Positions 46,156-55,757 of a stretch of DNA of 64,000 nucleotides are shown here, piece by piece. The translations under genes were made by a program, and so were the position numbers. The first letter of the stretch is position 1. Each line of letters opens with the position of its first letter. This stretch comes from Paenibacillus albidus (GTDB lineage Bacteria > Bacillota > Bacilli > Paenibacillales > Paenibacillaceae), in NCBI RefSeq assembly GCF_014644435.1, contig NZ_BMKR01000028.1:1-64000 (forward strand), written 5' to 3'. The notes beneath the pieces are model-generated. The model was not told the DNA's origin. It was given only the letters and a program-made list of their open reading frames with translations, and did not search any database.

Positions 46156-47487
46156 ATGACAAAGAAAATGTCAAAGGTTATCACTGGGCTCACAGTTTTC
46201 TCCCTGGCCGGGGCAGCTCTGGCGGGCTGCGGCAGCTCCGCAGACAACAATAGCTCAGAGGCCGGTGCCTCGAATGCGCCTAAGGAGCAAACGGTGACCT
46301 GGCTCTCGGCCAGACCGGAGAACGGGGCCATTGTCCAGACGGTTCGGGAGCTTGCCGACCGGTTCGCCGCCGATCATCCCGGCTTTAAGCTGGATCTTCA
46401 GGTGACCGCAGACAGACCTTCTTACCTAACTAAGCTCAGAACGCTGGTCGCTTCCGGACAGATGCCGGATTTCATTGACAGTGATGCCGACCCGTTCGCC
46501 CAGGAACTCGTCAAAGCCGACTTGCTTGTGGACATGGAGAAATTCCTGAAGGAGGAGGGGCTGTATGATAAGTTCTATGAGCCCGCGTTGAAATACCAGG
46601 AGCTGCCGGATGGAAGCCTGTATCTCCTGCCGATGGAATACCATATGGAAATGACCTGGTATAACAAAAAAATATTTACCGATAACAACCTTACTGTGCC
46701 TAAAACCCTGGATGATCTGCTTGCAGTCAGCAAAGCGCTTAAAGACAAGGGGATTACTCCTATCGCTGTAGACGGTGTTGATGTATGGCCGGTATTGCGT
46801 TATGCGGCAATGTACCCGTTCCGGACCACAGGCAATCAGTTCATCCGGGATTTGAGCCAGGGCAAAGCCAAAATGTCGGATCCGGCGGGCATGCAGGCGG
46901 CTAACTTCGCTTCTCAAGTCGGGAAATACTTTCAGGAAGGTTTCGCTACAACCGATTATACGACAGCGAAAAATCTGTTCCTGAACGGCCAGGCTGCCAT
47001 GTACAACATGGGAACCTGGGAAATACCATCCTTCGTGGAAGAAAGTCTGCCGGAAGGACTCAAGGGCAATGTGGATTATTTCTATCTGCCAACCACCAGC
47101 AAGGCTGTCACACCGGATAATGAATTCTTCGGCAACAGCGGTATCGGACTCGGGGCTTCCGCGAAAACATTCGATGGACTGCCTAAGGAATTCCTGAGCT
47201 ATGTGCTGAAAAATTACAGCGACGTCTATGTAGCCAAGCAACAAATGTCACCGCTTAAATTCACCATTGATGACGAGTCCAAATTCTCCGAGCTGTTCCT
47301 GCGGATCAAAAAGGATATGGACAACTATGGCTCAGAGTTTGCCAAGCCTTGGGATACTTTGCTTGATCCGAACACCAACTCGGTGATGAGCGACCTGATT
47401 ACCAAACTGACCATGGGCTTTATGACTCCAGAGGACTTTGCCAAACAGATTGATGAGGCCATTGCTAAGAACACAGCCGGTAAATAA
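46156..47487 (+). CDS. Sugar-binding lipoprotein (family 1)
   Basis: A 443-residue extracellular binding protein. A lipoprotein signal ends LAGCG near residue 24, followed by a Ser/Asn-rich linker. Typical elements are TVTWLSARPENGAIV, LVASGQMPDFIDSDADPF, LLPMEYHMEMTWYNKKIF and FLNGQAAMYNMGTWEIPSF. TGGAGGGG precedes the ATG. With the two permeases downstream it forms a MalEFG-type importer without its own ATPase. The ligand is inferred to be a fructo-oligosaccharide or difructose sugar. Confidence 0.88.
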   Translation: MTKKMSKVITGLTVFSLAGAALAGCGSSADNNSSEAGASNAPKEQTVTWLSARPENGAIVQTVRELADRFAADHPGFKLDLQVTADRPSYLTKLRTLVASGQMPDFIDSDADPFAQELVKADLLVDMEKFLKEEGLYDKFYEPALKYQELPDGSLYLLPMEYHMEMTWYNKKIFTDNNLTVPKTLDDLLAVSKALKDKGITPIAVDGVDVWPVLRYAAMYPFRTTGNQFIRDLSQGKAKMSDPAGMQAANFASQVGKYFQEGFATTDYTTAKNLFLNGQAAMYNMGTWEIPSFVEESLPEGLKGNVDYFYLPTTSKAVTPDNEFFGNSGIGLGASAKTFDGLPKEFLSYVLKNYSDVYVAKQQMSPLKFTIDDESKFSELFLRIKKDMDNYGSEFAKPWDTLLDPNTNSVMSDLITKLTMGFMTPEDFAKQIDEAIAKNTAGK

Positions 47488-47504
47488 AATCCGGGCCTGA
47501 TCAT

Positions 47505-47536
47505 GCTCCACCCGGCCTTGCAGGCCCGGGTGGAGC
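47505..47536 (+). promoter_or_regulatory. Intercistronic hairpin
   Basis: GCTCCACCCGG (47505-47515) pairs with CCGGGTGGAGC (47526-47536) without a long T run. A stable stem after the binding-protein gene often lowers readthrough or protects the upstream mRNA, giving more binding protein than permease. Confidence 0.6.
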
Positions 47537-47580
47537 CCTTTATCAATAATAGTGTGATTACAGAAGCGGGGTGACCCTAT

Positions 47581-48456
47581 ATGAATGTGCTTAAAGACAA
47601 AAAGGCGTGGTTAATTTTCATCTTGCCGGCTTTGATATTTTATCTGGGAACAGTCTTTGTCCCCATTATCCAGTCCCTGAAATACGGGTTTCAGCAATGG
47701 AATGGCATTCAGGAGCCGCGTTACATCGGCTTTGATAATTATATAGCGTTGTTCAAAGATTCGTATTTCTGGAATTCTGTACAAAACAATCTGGTATACG
47801 TGGTGATTGTGGTATTTATGCAGGTGTTCATCGGCTTGTTTTTTGCCTTGATGCTCTCCTATGTCACCAAAGGTGCAGGAATCTTCAGAACCCTATATTA
47901 TTTGCCGGCGGTTGTTGTAACCGTAGCTATTGCCCAAATGTTCCGTAATTTCTATTCCCTTCAGCCTCTCGGTCTGCTGAATATGTTCCTGGACTGGGTG
48001 GGCCTGGGCCATCTTCAGTCCGCCTGGCTCTCCAATCCCCATACGGCATTGATCGCCGTGTCCATCCCTGAGGGGTGGCGGTTTATCGGGATGTATATGG
48101 TTATCTTTTATGCGGCGCTGATTGCGATCCCCAAAGAAATCGAAGAAGCGGCTACAATTGACGGCGTAAGCGGCTGGCAGCTGATTCGTTATATTAAGCT
48201 TCCTAGCATCAAACATGTGCTGAGCCTGTCTTTGATTATGTGTACAACGGGGGCTCTGCGGGGCTTCGATATTCCTTACATTATCGGTGTGCCAGGGTCT
48301 GCTACCGAGCTAGTTACCACCTATATGTATAAGCAAGCGTTCTCCACCATCCAGTATGGATACGGAAGCTCGATCGCTGTGTTCATCGTTATCGAAAGTC
48401 TTCTCGCGGTGCTGCTCATCCGGGCTATATTTAATTCAAGGAAAGGAGATGCCTGA
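47581..48456 (+). CDS. Sugar ABC transporter permease, MalF/UgpA type
   Basis: A 291-residue permease with six helices. FILPALIFYLGTVFVPIIQS is the first, and the EAA loop EEAATIDGVSGWQLIRYIKLP lies near residue 200. It forms the channel with the gene one base downstream. No ATPase is encoded in the operon. Confidence 0.9.
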   Translation: MNVLKDKKAWLIFILPALIFYLGTVFVPIIQSLKYGFQQWNGIQEPRYIGFDNYIALFKDSYFWNSVQNNLVYVVIVVFMQVFIGLFFALMLSYVTKGAGIFRTLYYLPAVVVTVAIAQMFRNFYSLQPLGLLNMFLDWVGLGHLQSAWLSNPHTALIAVSIPEGWRFIGMYMVIFYAALIAIPKEIEEAATIDGVSGWQLIRYIKLPSIKHVLSLSLIMCTTGALRGFDIPYIIGVPGSATELVTTYMYKQAFSTIQYGYGSSIAVFIVIESLLAVLLIRAIFNSRKGDA

Positions 48457-48457
48457 C

Positions 48458-49291
48458 ATGTTTGCGAAGAAAAAGCTCTCCTCTTCACTTTTGTATCTCC
48501 TGGTCATTGCGATTCTTCTGATTCAAATCTACCCGGTAGTCTGGCTGATGTTGTCCAGCTTTAAATCGAGCATCGAGTTGACTACCCAGCCATTTGCAAT
48601 GCCTGCGTCCTGGTCGTTTGAGAACTATGCCAGTGTATTTCGGGAGAGCAGTCTGCTGCTGTATATCAAGAATACGGCTATTGTAACCTTTACCTGTCTG
48701 GCACTGATCATCATCCTGAGCGCAACGGCAGGTTTTGCCCTTGTCAAAATGATCAACCGGCTGAATTCAAAGCTGCTGATGTTCTTTACGATTGGCATTA
48801 TGATTCCGATTCAGGTTACGCTGATTCCTCTGTTTATTATGTACAAAGATTACGGGCTGCTGAATTCGTATCTGGCGCTGATCCTGCCGCAGGTTGGTTT
48901 TGCTCTGCCTTTGTCCATTCTGATCTTCACCAGCTTCTACAGATATGTTCCGAATGAACTCATTGAGGCTGCGGTGATCGACGGCTGTAATATCTTTCAG
49001 GTATTCTTCAGAATTATTTCGCCGCTTACCGTCAATACAACCATTACGGTAGCTTCGATAAACTTTATTTTTATCTGGAATGATTTCGTATTCTCCAATA
49101 CGTTCACGAACGATAAAGCATATAAGACGATTGCCGTAGGGCTCCAAGAATTTATCGGCGCTTTTGGGGCTACGGATTGGGGCCAGACTTTTGCGGCAAT
49201 CAGCATCAGCATTATTCCCATTATTGTTGTGTACTTGTTCCTGAATAAATATGTGATGGCCGGTGTGTCGGACGGCGCAGTCAAAGGATAA
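48458..49291 (+). CDS. Sugar ABC transporter permease, MalG/UgpE type
   Basis: ATG 48458 is chosen: AAAGGAG at 48442-48448 gives the right spacing, and the upstream gene ends one base before it. The 277-residue protein has six helices and the EAA loop IEAAVIDGCNIFQVFFRIISP near residue 180, ending in the MalG-like YVMAGVSDGAVKG. It is the second half of the importer channel of locus 2. Confidence 0.9.
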   Translation: MFAKKKLSSSLLYLLVIAILLIQIYPVVWLMLSSFKSSIELTTQPFAMPASWSFENYASVFRESSLLLYIKNTAIVTFTCLALIIILSATAGFALVKMINRLNSKLLMFFTIGIMIPIQVTLIPLFIMYKDYGLLNSYLALILPQVGFALPLSILIFTSFYRYVPNELIEAAVIDGCNIFQVFFRIISPLTVNTTITVASINFIFIWNDFVFSNTFTNDKAYKTIAVGLQEFIGAFGATDWGQTFAAISISIIPIIVVYLFLNKYVMAGVSDGAVKG

Positions 49292-49305
49292 GGAGACGAT
49301 TAACC

Positions 49306-50394
49306 ATGCAATCAATGAATCAGCTATTTGGCAGAATGAAAGGCAAGAGCAGAGCCATTACAGCGGAGAATCCGCAGGGCCTCAAGGGACAAGGCGGCCA
49401 AGCGGAAGGCCCCCTGGGCGTTGCCCGCAAAGGCAAGGCGTTCATCCCGCTCGCGCAGGGAGAAACCGCAACACTTGTTGATATTGAAGGTCCCGGGATC
49501 ATCCAGCATATCTGGATGACCGTAACCGATAAGACTGAATCAGGCTGGTTCGTCCTGCGCGATCTGGTTCTGCGCATGTATTGGGACGGCGAAGAGACGC
49601 CCTCCGTTGAAGTTCCCCTCGGCGATTTCTTCTGCAACGGCTTCGGTGCGCGGGCGGTTGTCAATTCACTGCCGGTTGTGGTGAATCCGGTCGGCGGCAT
49701 GAACAGCTACTTCGCCATGCCCTTCCGCGAAGCTGCCAAAATAACCATTACGAATGAGCATCCGCAGGGCATTGAGGCGTTTTTCTATCAATTCGACTAT
49801 ATGCTGGTTGATGAATTGGATGAGGATACCGAGTATTTTCATGCCCAATTCCGCAGAGAAAATCCCACTGTGCTTAGGCAGGATTACACCTTAATTGATG
49901 GAATTAAAGGAAGAGGCAAATTTATCGGCACCTATATGTCCTGGACTTCTTTATCCCGTTATTGGTATGGTGAAGGAGAAGTGAAATTCTATATTGACGG
50001 CGACCGGGATTGGCCGACGATTTGCGGTACCGGGGCAGAGGACTATTTCGGCGGTGCGTGGGGTTTTGTGAAATATGACAACGGAAACCCGGTGCAGGAG
50101 CAGACCTACTCAACCCCATTTATGGGTTTCCCTTATTTTGCGACGAGGGACAACACCCGTTCACATATTTATGACGGGGCCGCTTGCCCGATGCGGGGTT
50201 TCTACCGCTGGCATATCCTTGATCCGATTCTGTTCGAAGAGGACCTGCGGGTGACCGTACAGCAAATAGGACATGACGGCCAAGCCTTATTTGAACGGAG
50301 CGATGACATCAGCTCCATAAGCTATTGGTACCAGACCGAACCACATCAAGCGTTTCCGGAATTTCCGGGCGTAATGGAAAGACGTCCGCGTTAA
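49306..50394 (+). CDS. GH172 (DUF2961) enzyme, intact
   Basis: A 362-residue protein with the complete DUF2961/GH172 pattern: EGPGIIQHIWMTVTDK near 61, LVLRMYWDGEETPSVEVPLG near 88, GDFFCNGFG, GTGAEDYFGGAWGF near 241, and PYFATRDNTRSHIYDG near the C-terminus. Glu245 and Glu265 are candidates for the catalytic pair. The founding family member, from Bifidobacterium dentium, interconverts difructose dianhydride I and inulobiose, so an alpha-fructofuranosidase-type activity is the best guess. There is no signal peptide, so it is cytosolic. AAGGAGACG precedes the ATG. It closes the import operon of locus 2. Confidence 0.88.
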   Translation: MQSMNQLFGRMKGKSRAITAENPQGLKGQGGQAEGPLGVARKGKAFIPLAQGETATLVDIEGPGIIQHIWMTVTDKTESGWFVLRDLVLRMYWDGEETPSVEVPLGDFFCNGFGARAVVNSLPVVVNPVGGMNSYFAMPFREAAKITITNEHPQGIEAFFYQFDYMLVDELDEDTEYFHAQFRRENPTVLRQDYTLIDGIKGRGKFIGTYMSWTSLSRYWYGEGEVKFYIDGDRDWPTICGTGAEDYFGGAWGFVKYDNGNPVQEQTYSTPFMGFPYFATRDNTRSHIYDGAACPMRGFYRWHILDPILFEEDLRVTVQQIGHDGQALFERSDDISSISYWYQTEPHQAFPEFPGVMERRPR

Positions 50395-50438
50395 GCGCGG
50401 ATGCAAGTTGTGCAAGTAAATTCGCAGAGGTGCAGCAA

Positions 50439-51431
50439 ATGGCAAAACAGAGAGTTACTTTAGTTCAAGTCGCTAAAGATGCAGGTGTATCTCCCGCCAC
50501 CGTTTCCCATTTTATGAACGGTAATTTTCATAAAATGGGTCCGGAAACGAGAGGAAAGATAAGCGACTCGATCACAAAGCTCGGGTATCAGGTAAACCCC
50601 GTTGCCAAAAGTCTGATCACCGGCAAAATGCACACCATCGGACTGGTTCTTTCCAGCAGCACATACGATGGTTATTTCGAAGATTTATATTTTTTGCATT
50701 TTGCCAAGGTACTCAAACAGTCCCTGAAGACGATGGGATACAAGCTGATTCTCCTCGACTTCGAGGAAATCTTTATGAATATCCAGATGATCGATGGAAT
50801 TATTGTTAAAGCAACCCTGGAGACAGAAAAATTCATGCCCAAGCTTATGGACCTCAACGTACCGGTAATCACTATCGGCCGGCATAATTTATCCTATGGA
50901 GCGCATATCGTTCGTGTTAACGACTATCAATGCGGCCAGACGGGAGTCGAACATCTGATGTCTAAGGGGCATCAAAAAATCATTGTGCTGACCTATCCGC
51001 ATGGTCAGGTTCCCGGGTTTGATGACCGGTTAAACGGGGCCTCCCAGTCTCTGCAAGAGAAGGGGAATCTGACAACGGTCATCACTGGAGACATGACTGA
51101 AAGCTTCGGGTATGAAACCGTGACGCAGCTGGCGAAAAATGACCAACTGCCACAGGCGTTGTTCTGTCTGAACGACATCTCTGCCATAGGAGTGCTGAAG
51201 GCTTGCAAGGACTTGAACCTGTCAGTACCGGGGGACCTTGCGGTACTGGGTGTGGATGACATGCCGACTGTATCCGAGCTGCTCAGTCTGTCAACCATCC
51301 GGCATCCGATTAATGATTTAGCCCAGAATGCTTCGGAACTAATCATTCAATCCATTGAATCCAAAGAAGAGCATTTGGAACCGGTTGACCGGGTTTTTCC
51401 AATTGAACTAATGGTCCGGCATACCAGCTGA
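50439..51431 (+). CDS. LacI-family regulator of fructan locus 2
   Basis: ATG 50439 is preceded by AGAGGTG; the longer frame from 50325 overlaps the GH172 gene. The 330-residue repressor opens with the DNA-binding headpiece VTLVQVAKDAGVSPATVSHF, and its sugar-binding domain contains ALFCLNDISAIGVLKACKDL and VPGDLAVLGVDDMPTV. As the last gene of the operon, it most likely binds the GTAAAACGTTTTAC-type sites at 44496 and 44609. Its recognition helix (SPATVSHFMNG) differs from that of the locus 1 regulator (AVGTVSRVINN), in line with the different operators. Confidence 0.85.
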   Translation: MAKQRVTLVQVAKDAGVSPATVSHFMNGNFHKMGPETRGKISDSITKLGYQVNPVAKSLITGKMHTIGLVLSSSTYDGYFEDLYFLHFAKVLKQSLKTMGYKLILLDFEEIFMNIQMIDGIIVKATLETEKFMPKLMDLNVPVITIGRHNLSYGAHIVRVNDYQCGQTGVEHLMSKGHQKIIVLTYPHGQVPGFDDRLNGASQSLQEKGNLTTVITGDMTESFGYETVTQLAKNDQLPQALFCLNDISAIGVLKACKDLNLSVPGDLAVLGVDDMPTVSELLSLSTIRHPINDLAQNASELIIQSIESKEEHLEPVDRVFPIELMVRHTS

Positions 51432-51453
51432 AAGACTAGTGGAACACTGGGCA

Positions 51454-51541
51454 GTGTATTCAAACCCCCGGAATGGGAGGAATGAGAGGATGCAAAGCAG
51501 GGAGAATAGGAAAGCTTCCTCCGGTTCGGGTTTGAATACAC
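51454..51541. repeat. Long palindromic element
   Basis: GTGTATTCAAACCC (51454-51467) is perfectly complementary to GGGTTTGAATACAC (51528-51541), with an inner AGGAA/TTCCT pairing. There is no T run. It could terminate locus 2 or be a dispersed palindrome like that at 16484. The remaining part of the 51432-51736 gap shows only a weak 69-codon frame that I do not accept. Confidence 0.65.
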
Positions 51542-51736
51542 GCCCTAAATGAAGGAATTATACCAGACGGTGGGTCCTCTGCTTTCCATCAACCCAGATG
51601 GCAGGGACCTGATCGTCCATCTTAACATCGGGGAAGCAGCACTCGTTGTTGGGGCATGCGCCAGAGTATTGCCGGAAACCCTTGATTCTACAAGGTTTTT
51701 TGTTTTGTCTGAAGCAGTTATTCGGGGTTATCGAAG

Positions 51737-52849
51737 CTATTTCTGGGGGTTACCCTGACCCTTTCGTTTCCGGCTATGATAAACAATGAGCAGCAGTAAC
51801 GGAAATACAAAGGCATAGGTGAAGTTCCAGTCTACCCAATAGGCCGGGACTTCCTTGACGTAGAAGATGATATCTTTGGAAATCAGATGAGACAGTCCGT
51901 AAATCAGAAACGCTACCGGAAAAATCAGGGAGCGATAGGTTTTTAGTTTTAGCAGTTGGGCTGTTCCCAAGACAAATGAGTAGAAGTAAAGCGCTGTTTT
52001 GAAATAAGTGCTGATGATCCATGCGGTGGCCATTAACGCTTCAATCCGCTGCAGAAAATTAGCGATATTGATTCTTTGGGCAAGAATATAGGCTGCATAG
52101 AAATTATGCTCGGAAAAATAAACCCCAAGTACCGTTAGAGAAAGAAACAAAATGAGGTTAAGAGCAATGGCTCCTATCAACAGAAAAATGAAGATATCAC
52201 GGTTCGTGTTGCTTTGTTTTTGGGCATAGGGATACACCATAAAGAACACACATAATTCTCCAAACGGATAAAACACACCGTACATAATAGTATGCAGCAT
52301 GTCAGGAAACGGCGTATTCAGCATAGGATAGATCCGTTCCATCCGGACATCGGGAAACAGCAGCACGATCAGACAGATCAGGAACACAGCAAAGAAAGGA
52401 AAAAAGATCTGGGCTGCTCTACCTAGGGTTTCAAGACCCAGCCGCATGCCGTAGACCAGTAGAACAACCGCCATGAAGCCGATGACCCCGCTGGGTGTAC
52501 CCTCATAAATCTGTGTGCCCATGAAATCTTCGATTTCCCTGACATAAGTAGAAGCTGCGATCAGGAAAAAGAATAAATAACTCAGCCCGACAGCCCCGCC
52601 TACCCATTTACCTAAAATTTGCAAGGAAAGTTCGATAATCGTTTTAGTTGAATCTATATTTGCTGTGGATATCATCAACTTTACGACTGCGAGACCCAGG
52701 GGGAGACTAATCAAGGCAGCAATCCAAGCATCCTCGTGGGCTCCCGCCGTCATCACCGAAGGATAGATAAGTGCCATATCCCCAATCAGAGCGAAAAGTC
52801 CGAGTGTGATCATTTGAGATGTACTAAGCCGGTCATTTTCAAGACTCAT
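51737..52849 (-). CDS. Spore germination permease, GerB subunit
   Basis: A 370-residue membrane protein with about ten helices. The pattern STSQMITLGLFALIGD at the N-terminus, VREIEDFMGTQIYEGTPSG near 100 and the PFGELCVFFMVYP helix near 215 is that of the GerAB/GerKB family, which forms the germinant-sensing channel in the spore inner membrane. GGAGGG precedes the start. In most loci this gene lies between the A and C genes; here it is divergent from them, with 170 bases between. Confidence 0.85.
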   Translation of the reverse strand: MSLENDRLSTSQMITLGLFALIGDMALIYPSVMTAGAHEDAWIAALISLPLGLAVVKLMISTANIDSTKTIIELSLQILGKWVGGAVGLSYLFFFLIAASTYVREIEDFMGTQIYEGTPSGVIGFMAVVLLVYGMRLGLETLGRAAQIFFPFFAVFLICLIVLLFPDVRMERIYPMLNTPFPDMLHTIMYGVFYPFGELCVFFMVYPYAQKQSNTNRDIFIFLLIGAIALNLILFLSLTVLGVYFSEHNFYAAYILAQRINIANFLQRIEALMATAWIISTYFKTALYFYSFVLGTAQLLKLKTYRSLIFPVAFLIYGLSHLISKDIIFYVKEVPAYWVDWNFTYAFVFPLLLLIVYHSRKRKGQGNPQK

Positions 52850-52934
52850 GCGTTCCCTCCGCTCTGCTTCAAACTGCTAGTCAGCAATATCTTCTTCCCT
52901 AGCATGTAATTCCACTTCCAGAATTATGTATCGA

Positions 52935-52965
52935 GAATGAAAATAGGTCATTCATAGGCATAATT
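52935..52965 (+). promoter_or_regulatory. Possible sigma-G-type promoter of the ger operon
   Basis: GAATG and CATAATT, 19 bases apart, resemble the -35 and -10 boxes of forespore sigma-G promoters (spacing usually 17-18). The site precedes the GerA gene by about 55 bases. The assignment is tentative. Confidence 0.3.
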
Positions 52966-53020
52966 ATCAAATATTCCTTCATACTATGTACATCTTGTTC
53001 ATGGAAAGTGGAGGTTCACT

Positions 53021-54547
53021 ATGAAGGATACCGTTATGGGCACATTGTCACAGCGTCTGGAGGAGAATCAGATCCAGTTGAATCAACTGCTGGGAAAAAG
53101 CACCGATCTGGTCACAAAAGAACTGCAACTGGATTCGTCTACCCATATTGCTCTGGTCTACATTGACGGTCTTGTGGATACACAGGTGCTGCATAACTCC
53201 ATACTATATTCACTTCAGGAAGGAGCGATCCAAGACCAGTTTAAGGATCTTGATCCGTTCCAAAAGCTTGAGCTTCTGCGAAAGCGCATATTAATTGCGG
53301 GAGATCTGTCGGTCACCCATGACTTTAAGCAATTTGTTCATCAGCTGATGTCCGGAAATGTGATGGTTCTGGTGGATGGAACCGCGGATGCCCTGCGAAT
53401 CGGACTGCCCGGGTGGGAGGACCGTAATGTGAGTGAACCAAACTCACAATCGGTTGTACGGGGGCCGATGGAAGGGTTCACGGAGAATATGCGGACGAAC
53501 ACGGCACTGATCCGCAGGAAAATCAAAGACAGCCAGCTATGGCTGGAAACTTTTCAAATCGGGAAGGTAACTCAGACTAGCGTATCTATTATGTACCTGA
53601 CTCATATCGCAAGTCCTGACCTGGTGCAGGAGGTGAAGAGCCGGCTGGGCAAAATAGATACGGATAGTATCCTGGAGAGCGGCTATATCGAGGAATTTAT
53701 TCAGGATAAAGCGGCTACACCTTTCCCGACCATTTACAACAGCGACCGGCCGGATACCATTGCGGCGGGAATCCTGGAGGGGAAAGTGGCGATTCTTGTA
53801 GACGGAACGCCATTTGTTCTGCTGGTCCCTACCTTTTTTGTCTCCTTTTTTCAATCGTCGGAAGATTATTATCAACGGTCCGATATTTCTACGTTGCTGC
53901 GGTTTATCCGTTTTCTTTCCTTCTTCATTACACTATTTGCTCCTTCTTTTTATGTGGCCGTGACCACGTATCACCAGGAGATGATTCCTACCAGTCTTGT
54001 GATCAGTCTTGCGGCACAGAGGGAGAGTGTACCTTTTCCGGCTTTTGTGGAGGCGCTGCTGATGGAATTGACGTATGAAATTTTACGGGAAGCCGGTGTG
54101 AGAATACCCAAGAATGTAGGACAGGCCATATCTATTGTGGGCACGCTGGTGATTGGACAGGCGGCCGTTTCGGCGGGTCTTATCTCTTCGGCGATGGTCA
54201 TCATCGTATCCATTACTGCGATTTCCAGTTTCGTCATACCGGAGTCAGGAATGGCGGTTGCTGCGAGAATTATTCGTTTTGCACTAATCGGGCTGGCTGG
54301 TTTTATGGGATTATACGGAATACTGTTTGGAGTTTTTTTGATTATATTGCATTTGGCAAGCTTGCGTTCGTTCGGCATGCCTTATATGAGTCCGATCGCT
54401 CCATATCGTTCAAGCGATCTGAAGGATTCTATTTTCCGTTTTCCTTGGCCGCTGTTAAAAACTAGGCCGTCAAACAATAAGATTCAAGACCTGAAGCGTC
54501 AAGACACATCCAAACGTGAGGGATCGGCATATGATCGCGAGAAATAG
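53021..54547 (+). CDS. Spore germination receptor, GerA subunit
   Basis: A 508-residue protein with the GerA layout. A soluble N-terminal domain of about 260 residues includes HIALVYIDGLVDTQVL and VDGTADALRIGLPGWEDR with PQSE-type RGP stretches. Then come NSDRPDTIAAGILEGKVAIL and four to five membrane helices with FFQSSEDYYQRS. AAAGTGGAGG precedes the ATG. It forms the receptor with the B and C subunits and binds germinant signals in the spore inner membrane. The start of the C gene overlaps its 3' end. Confidence 0.9.
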   Translation: MKDTVMGTLSQRLEENQIQLNQLLGKSTDLVTKELQLDSSTHIALVYIDGLVDTQVLHNSILYSLQEGAIQDQFKDLDPFQKLELLRKRILIAGDLSVTHDFKQFVHQLMSGNVMVLVDGTADALRIGLPGWEDRNVSEPNSQSVVRGPMEGFTENMRTNTALIRRKIKDSQLWLETFQIGKVTQTSVSIMYLTHIASPDLVQEVKSRLGKIDTDSILESGYIEEFIQDKAATPFPTIYNSDRPDTIAAGILEGKVAILVDGTPFVLLVPTFFVSFFQSSEDYYQRSDISTLLRFIRFLSFFITLFAPSFYVAVTTYHQEMIPTSLVISLAAQRESVPFPAFVEALLMELTYEILREAGVRIPKNVGQAISIVGTLVIGQAAVSAGLISSAMVIIVSITAISSFVIPESGMAVAARIIRFALIGLAGFMGLYGILFGVFLIILHLASLRSFGMPYMSPIAPYRSSDLKDSIFRFPWPLLKTRPSNNKIQDLKRQDTSKREGSAYDREK

Positions 54548-55751
54548 GAAGATCTTCATCCGGCTGCTGCTTGCTTTTATCGTACCTATGCTGCTCAGCG
54601 GATGCTGGGAAAGGCGGGAGTTAAATGAATTGGCCTTTGTGCTGGGGATGGGGCTGGATAAGGCAGAGTCCGGGTACAGAGTTACGCTGCAGGTGGTGAT
54701 TCCTTCCTCGCTCACCGCTCCTACCGTGGGAGGAACGGGTGGAGGTGTACCGATAGTGGTTACAGCCTTCACTGTGCCTACGATATACGAAGCCGAACGC
54801 CAGTACAGCCTGATCAGTTCTAGAAACGGCTATTTTGGGCATATCCGTGTTCTGGTGATTGGTGAAGAACTTGCCCGGGCGGGAGTTGGCGAGGTATTGG
54901 ATGTGCTGACGCGGAGCCGGGAGCCGCGTAATGATTTCTATGTCATGGTCGCCAAAGATACGACCGCAGAAAAGGCCCTGAAGGTTTTTACTCCACTAGA
55001 CAAAGTACCGGCCAATAAGTTGTTTAATTCCCTGGACAAATCCTACAAGAATACGTCCAAAACGGTCGCTGTTCCTTTAAACAGATTCATTGAAGACCTG
55101 ATTAGTGAGGGGAAGAATCCGGTGTTGACCGGAGTTGTGGTGACCGGCAGTGCCGGGGAGGGCGATAAGAAGAGCAATGTGGAAGATAGCACTCCTAAAG
55201 CCAGTACGCTTTTTCATAACGTAGCTGTATTCAAGCAAGATAAGATGATCGGCTGGTTAGGTGATAAGGAGACGATTGGCTACAATTATCTGACCAATAA
55301 CGTTGTCAAAAGCTCAGGCCCTATAGATGGCGATGATGGCAAGCCGATTATCATTGAAGCGCTCCACACTACTACTAAACGTAAAATTAAGTTCATTGAC
55401 GGTGAACCGCATATTTACATTCATGTAAAGGCGGTATGCAACATTGAAGATGTGCACAGCAAAGATAATCTGGAAGCAGAACGCGTAATCAAACAGCTGG
55501 AGAGAAAATCGGAAGAACGGATTACTTTGCGGATGAAAACGGCCGTCGAGCAAGTAAACAAGAAGTTTAATGCGGATATCTTTGGGTTTGGGGAGTCGAT
55601 ATACCATACCAGTCCGAAAGCTTGGGCCAGACTACAGCAAACCCAAGGGGACGATTATCTGAAGTCGCTGCCCATCCATTATCAAGTGAGTGTGACGATT
55701 AATAGGATTGGCATTACTGATAAATCGTTTATTGATGATATCAAGGAGTGA
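54531..55751 (+). CDS. Spore germination lipoprotein, GerC subunit
   Basis: ATG 54531 is used with GAGGGAT upstream; GTG 54516 is also possible. The 406-residue product has a lipoprotein signal ending LLSGC (Cys 25), then WERRELNELAFVLGMGLDK, the standard GerC opening. HIRVLVIGEELARAGVGEVLD and the C-terminal Ger(x)C domain with LKSLPIHYQVSVTINRIG follow. It is anchored to the outer face of the spore inner membrane as part of the receptor. It overlaps the A gene by 17 bases and is followed six bases on by a small membrane gene. Confidence 0.9.
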   Translation: MIARNRKIFIRLLLAFIVPMLLSGCWERRELNELAFVLGMGLDKAESGYRVTLQVVIPSSLTAPTVGGTGGGVPIVVTAFTVPTIYEAERQYSLISSRNGYFGHIRVLVIGEELARAGVGEVLDVLTRSREPRNDFYVMVAKDTTAEKALKVFTPLDKVPANKLFNSLDKSYKNTSKTVAVPLNRFIEDLISEGKNPVLTGVVVTGSAGEGDKKSNVEDSTPKASTLFHNVAVFKQDKMIGWLGDKETIGYNYLTNNVVKSSGPIDGDDGKPIIIEALHTTTKRKIKFIDGEPHIYIHVKAVCNIEDVHSKDNLEAERVIKQLERKSEERITLRMKTAVEQVNKKFNADIFGFGESIYHTSPKAWARLQQTQGDDYLKSLPIHYQVSVTINRIGITDKSFIDDIKE

Positions 55752-55757
55752 GAGAGC

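Noticed and set aside
51549..51758. 69-codon frame after the second LacI gene
   Set aside because: No good ribosome site, no recognisable pattern, and it runs into the 3' end of the opposite-strand ger gene.
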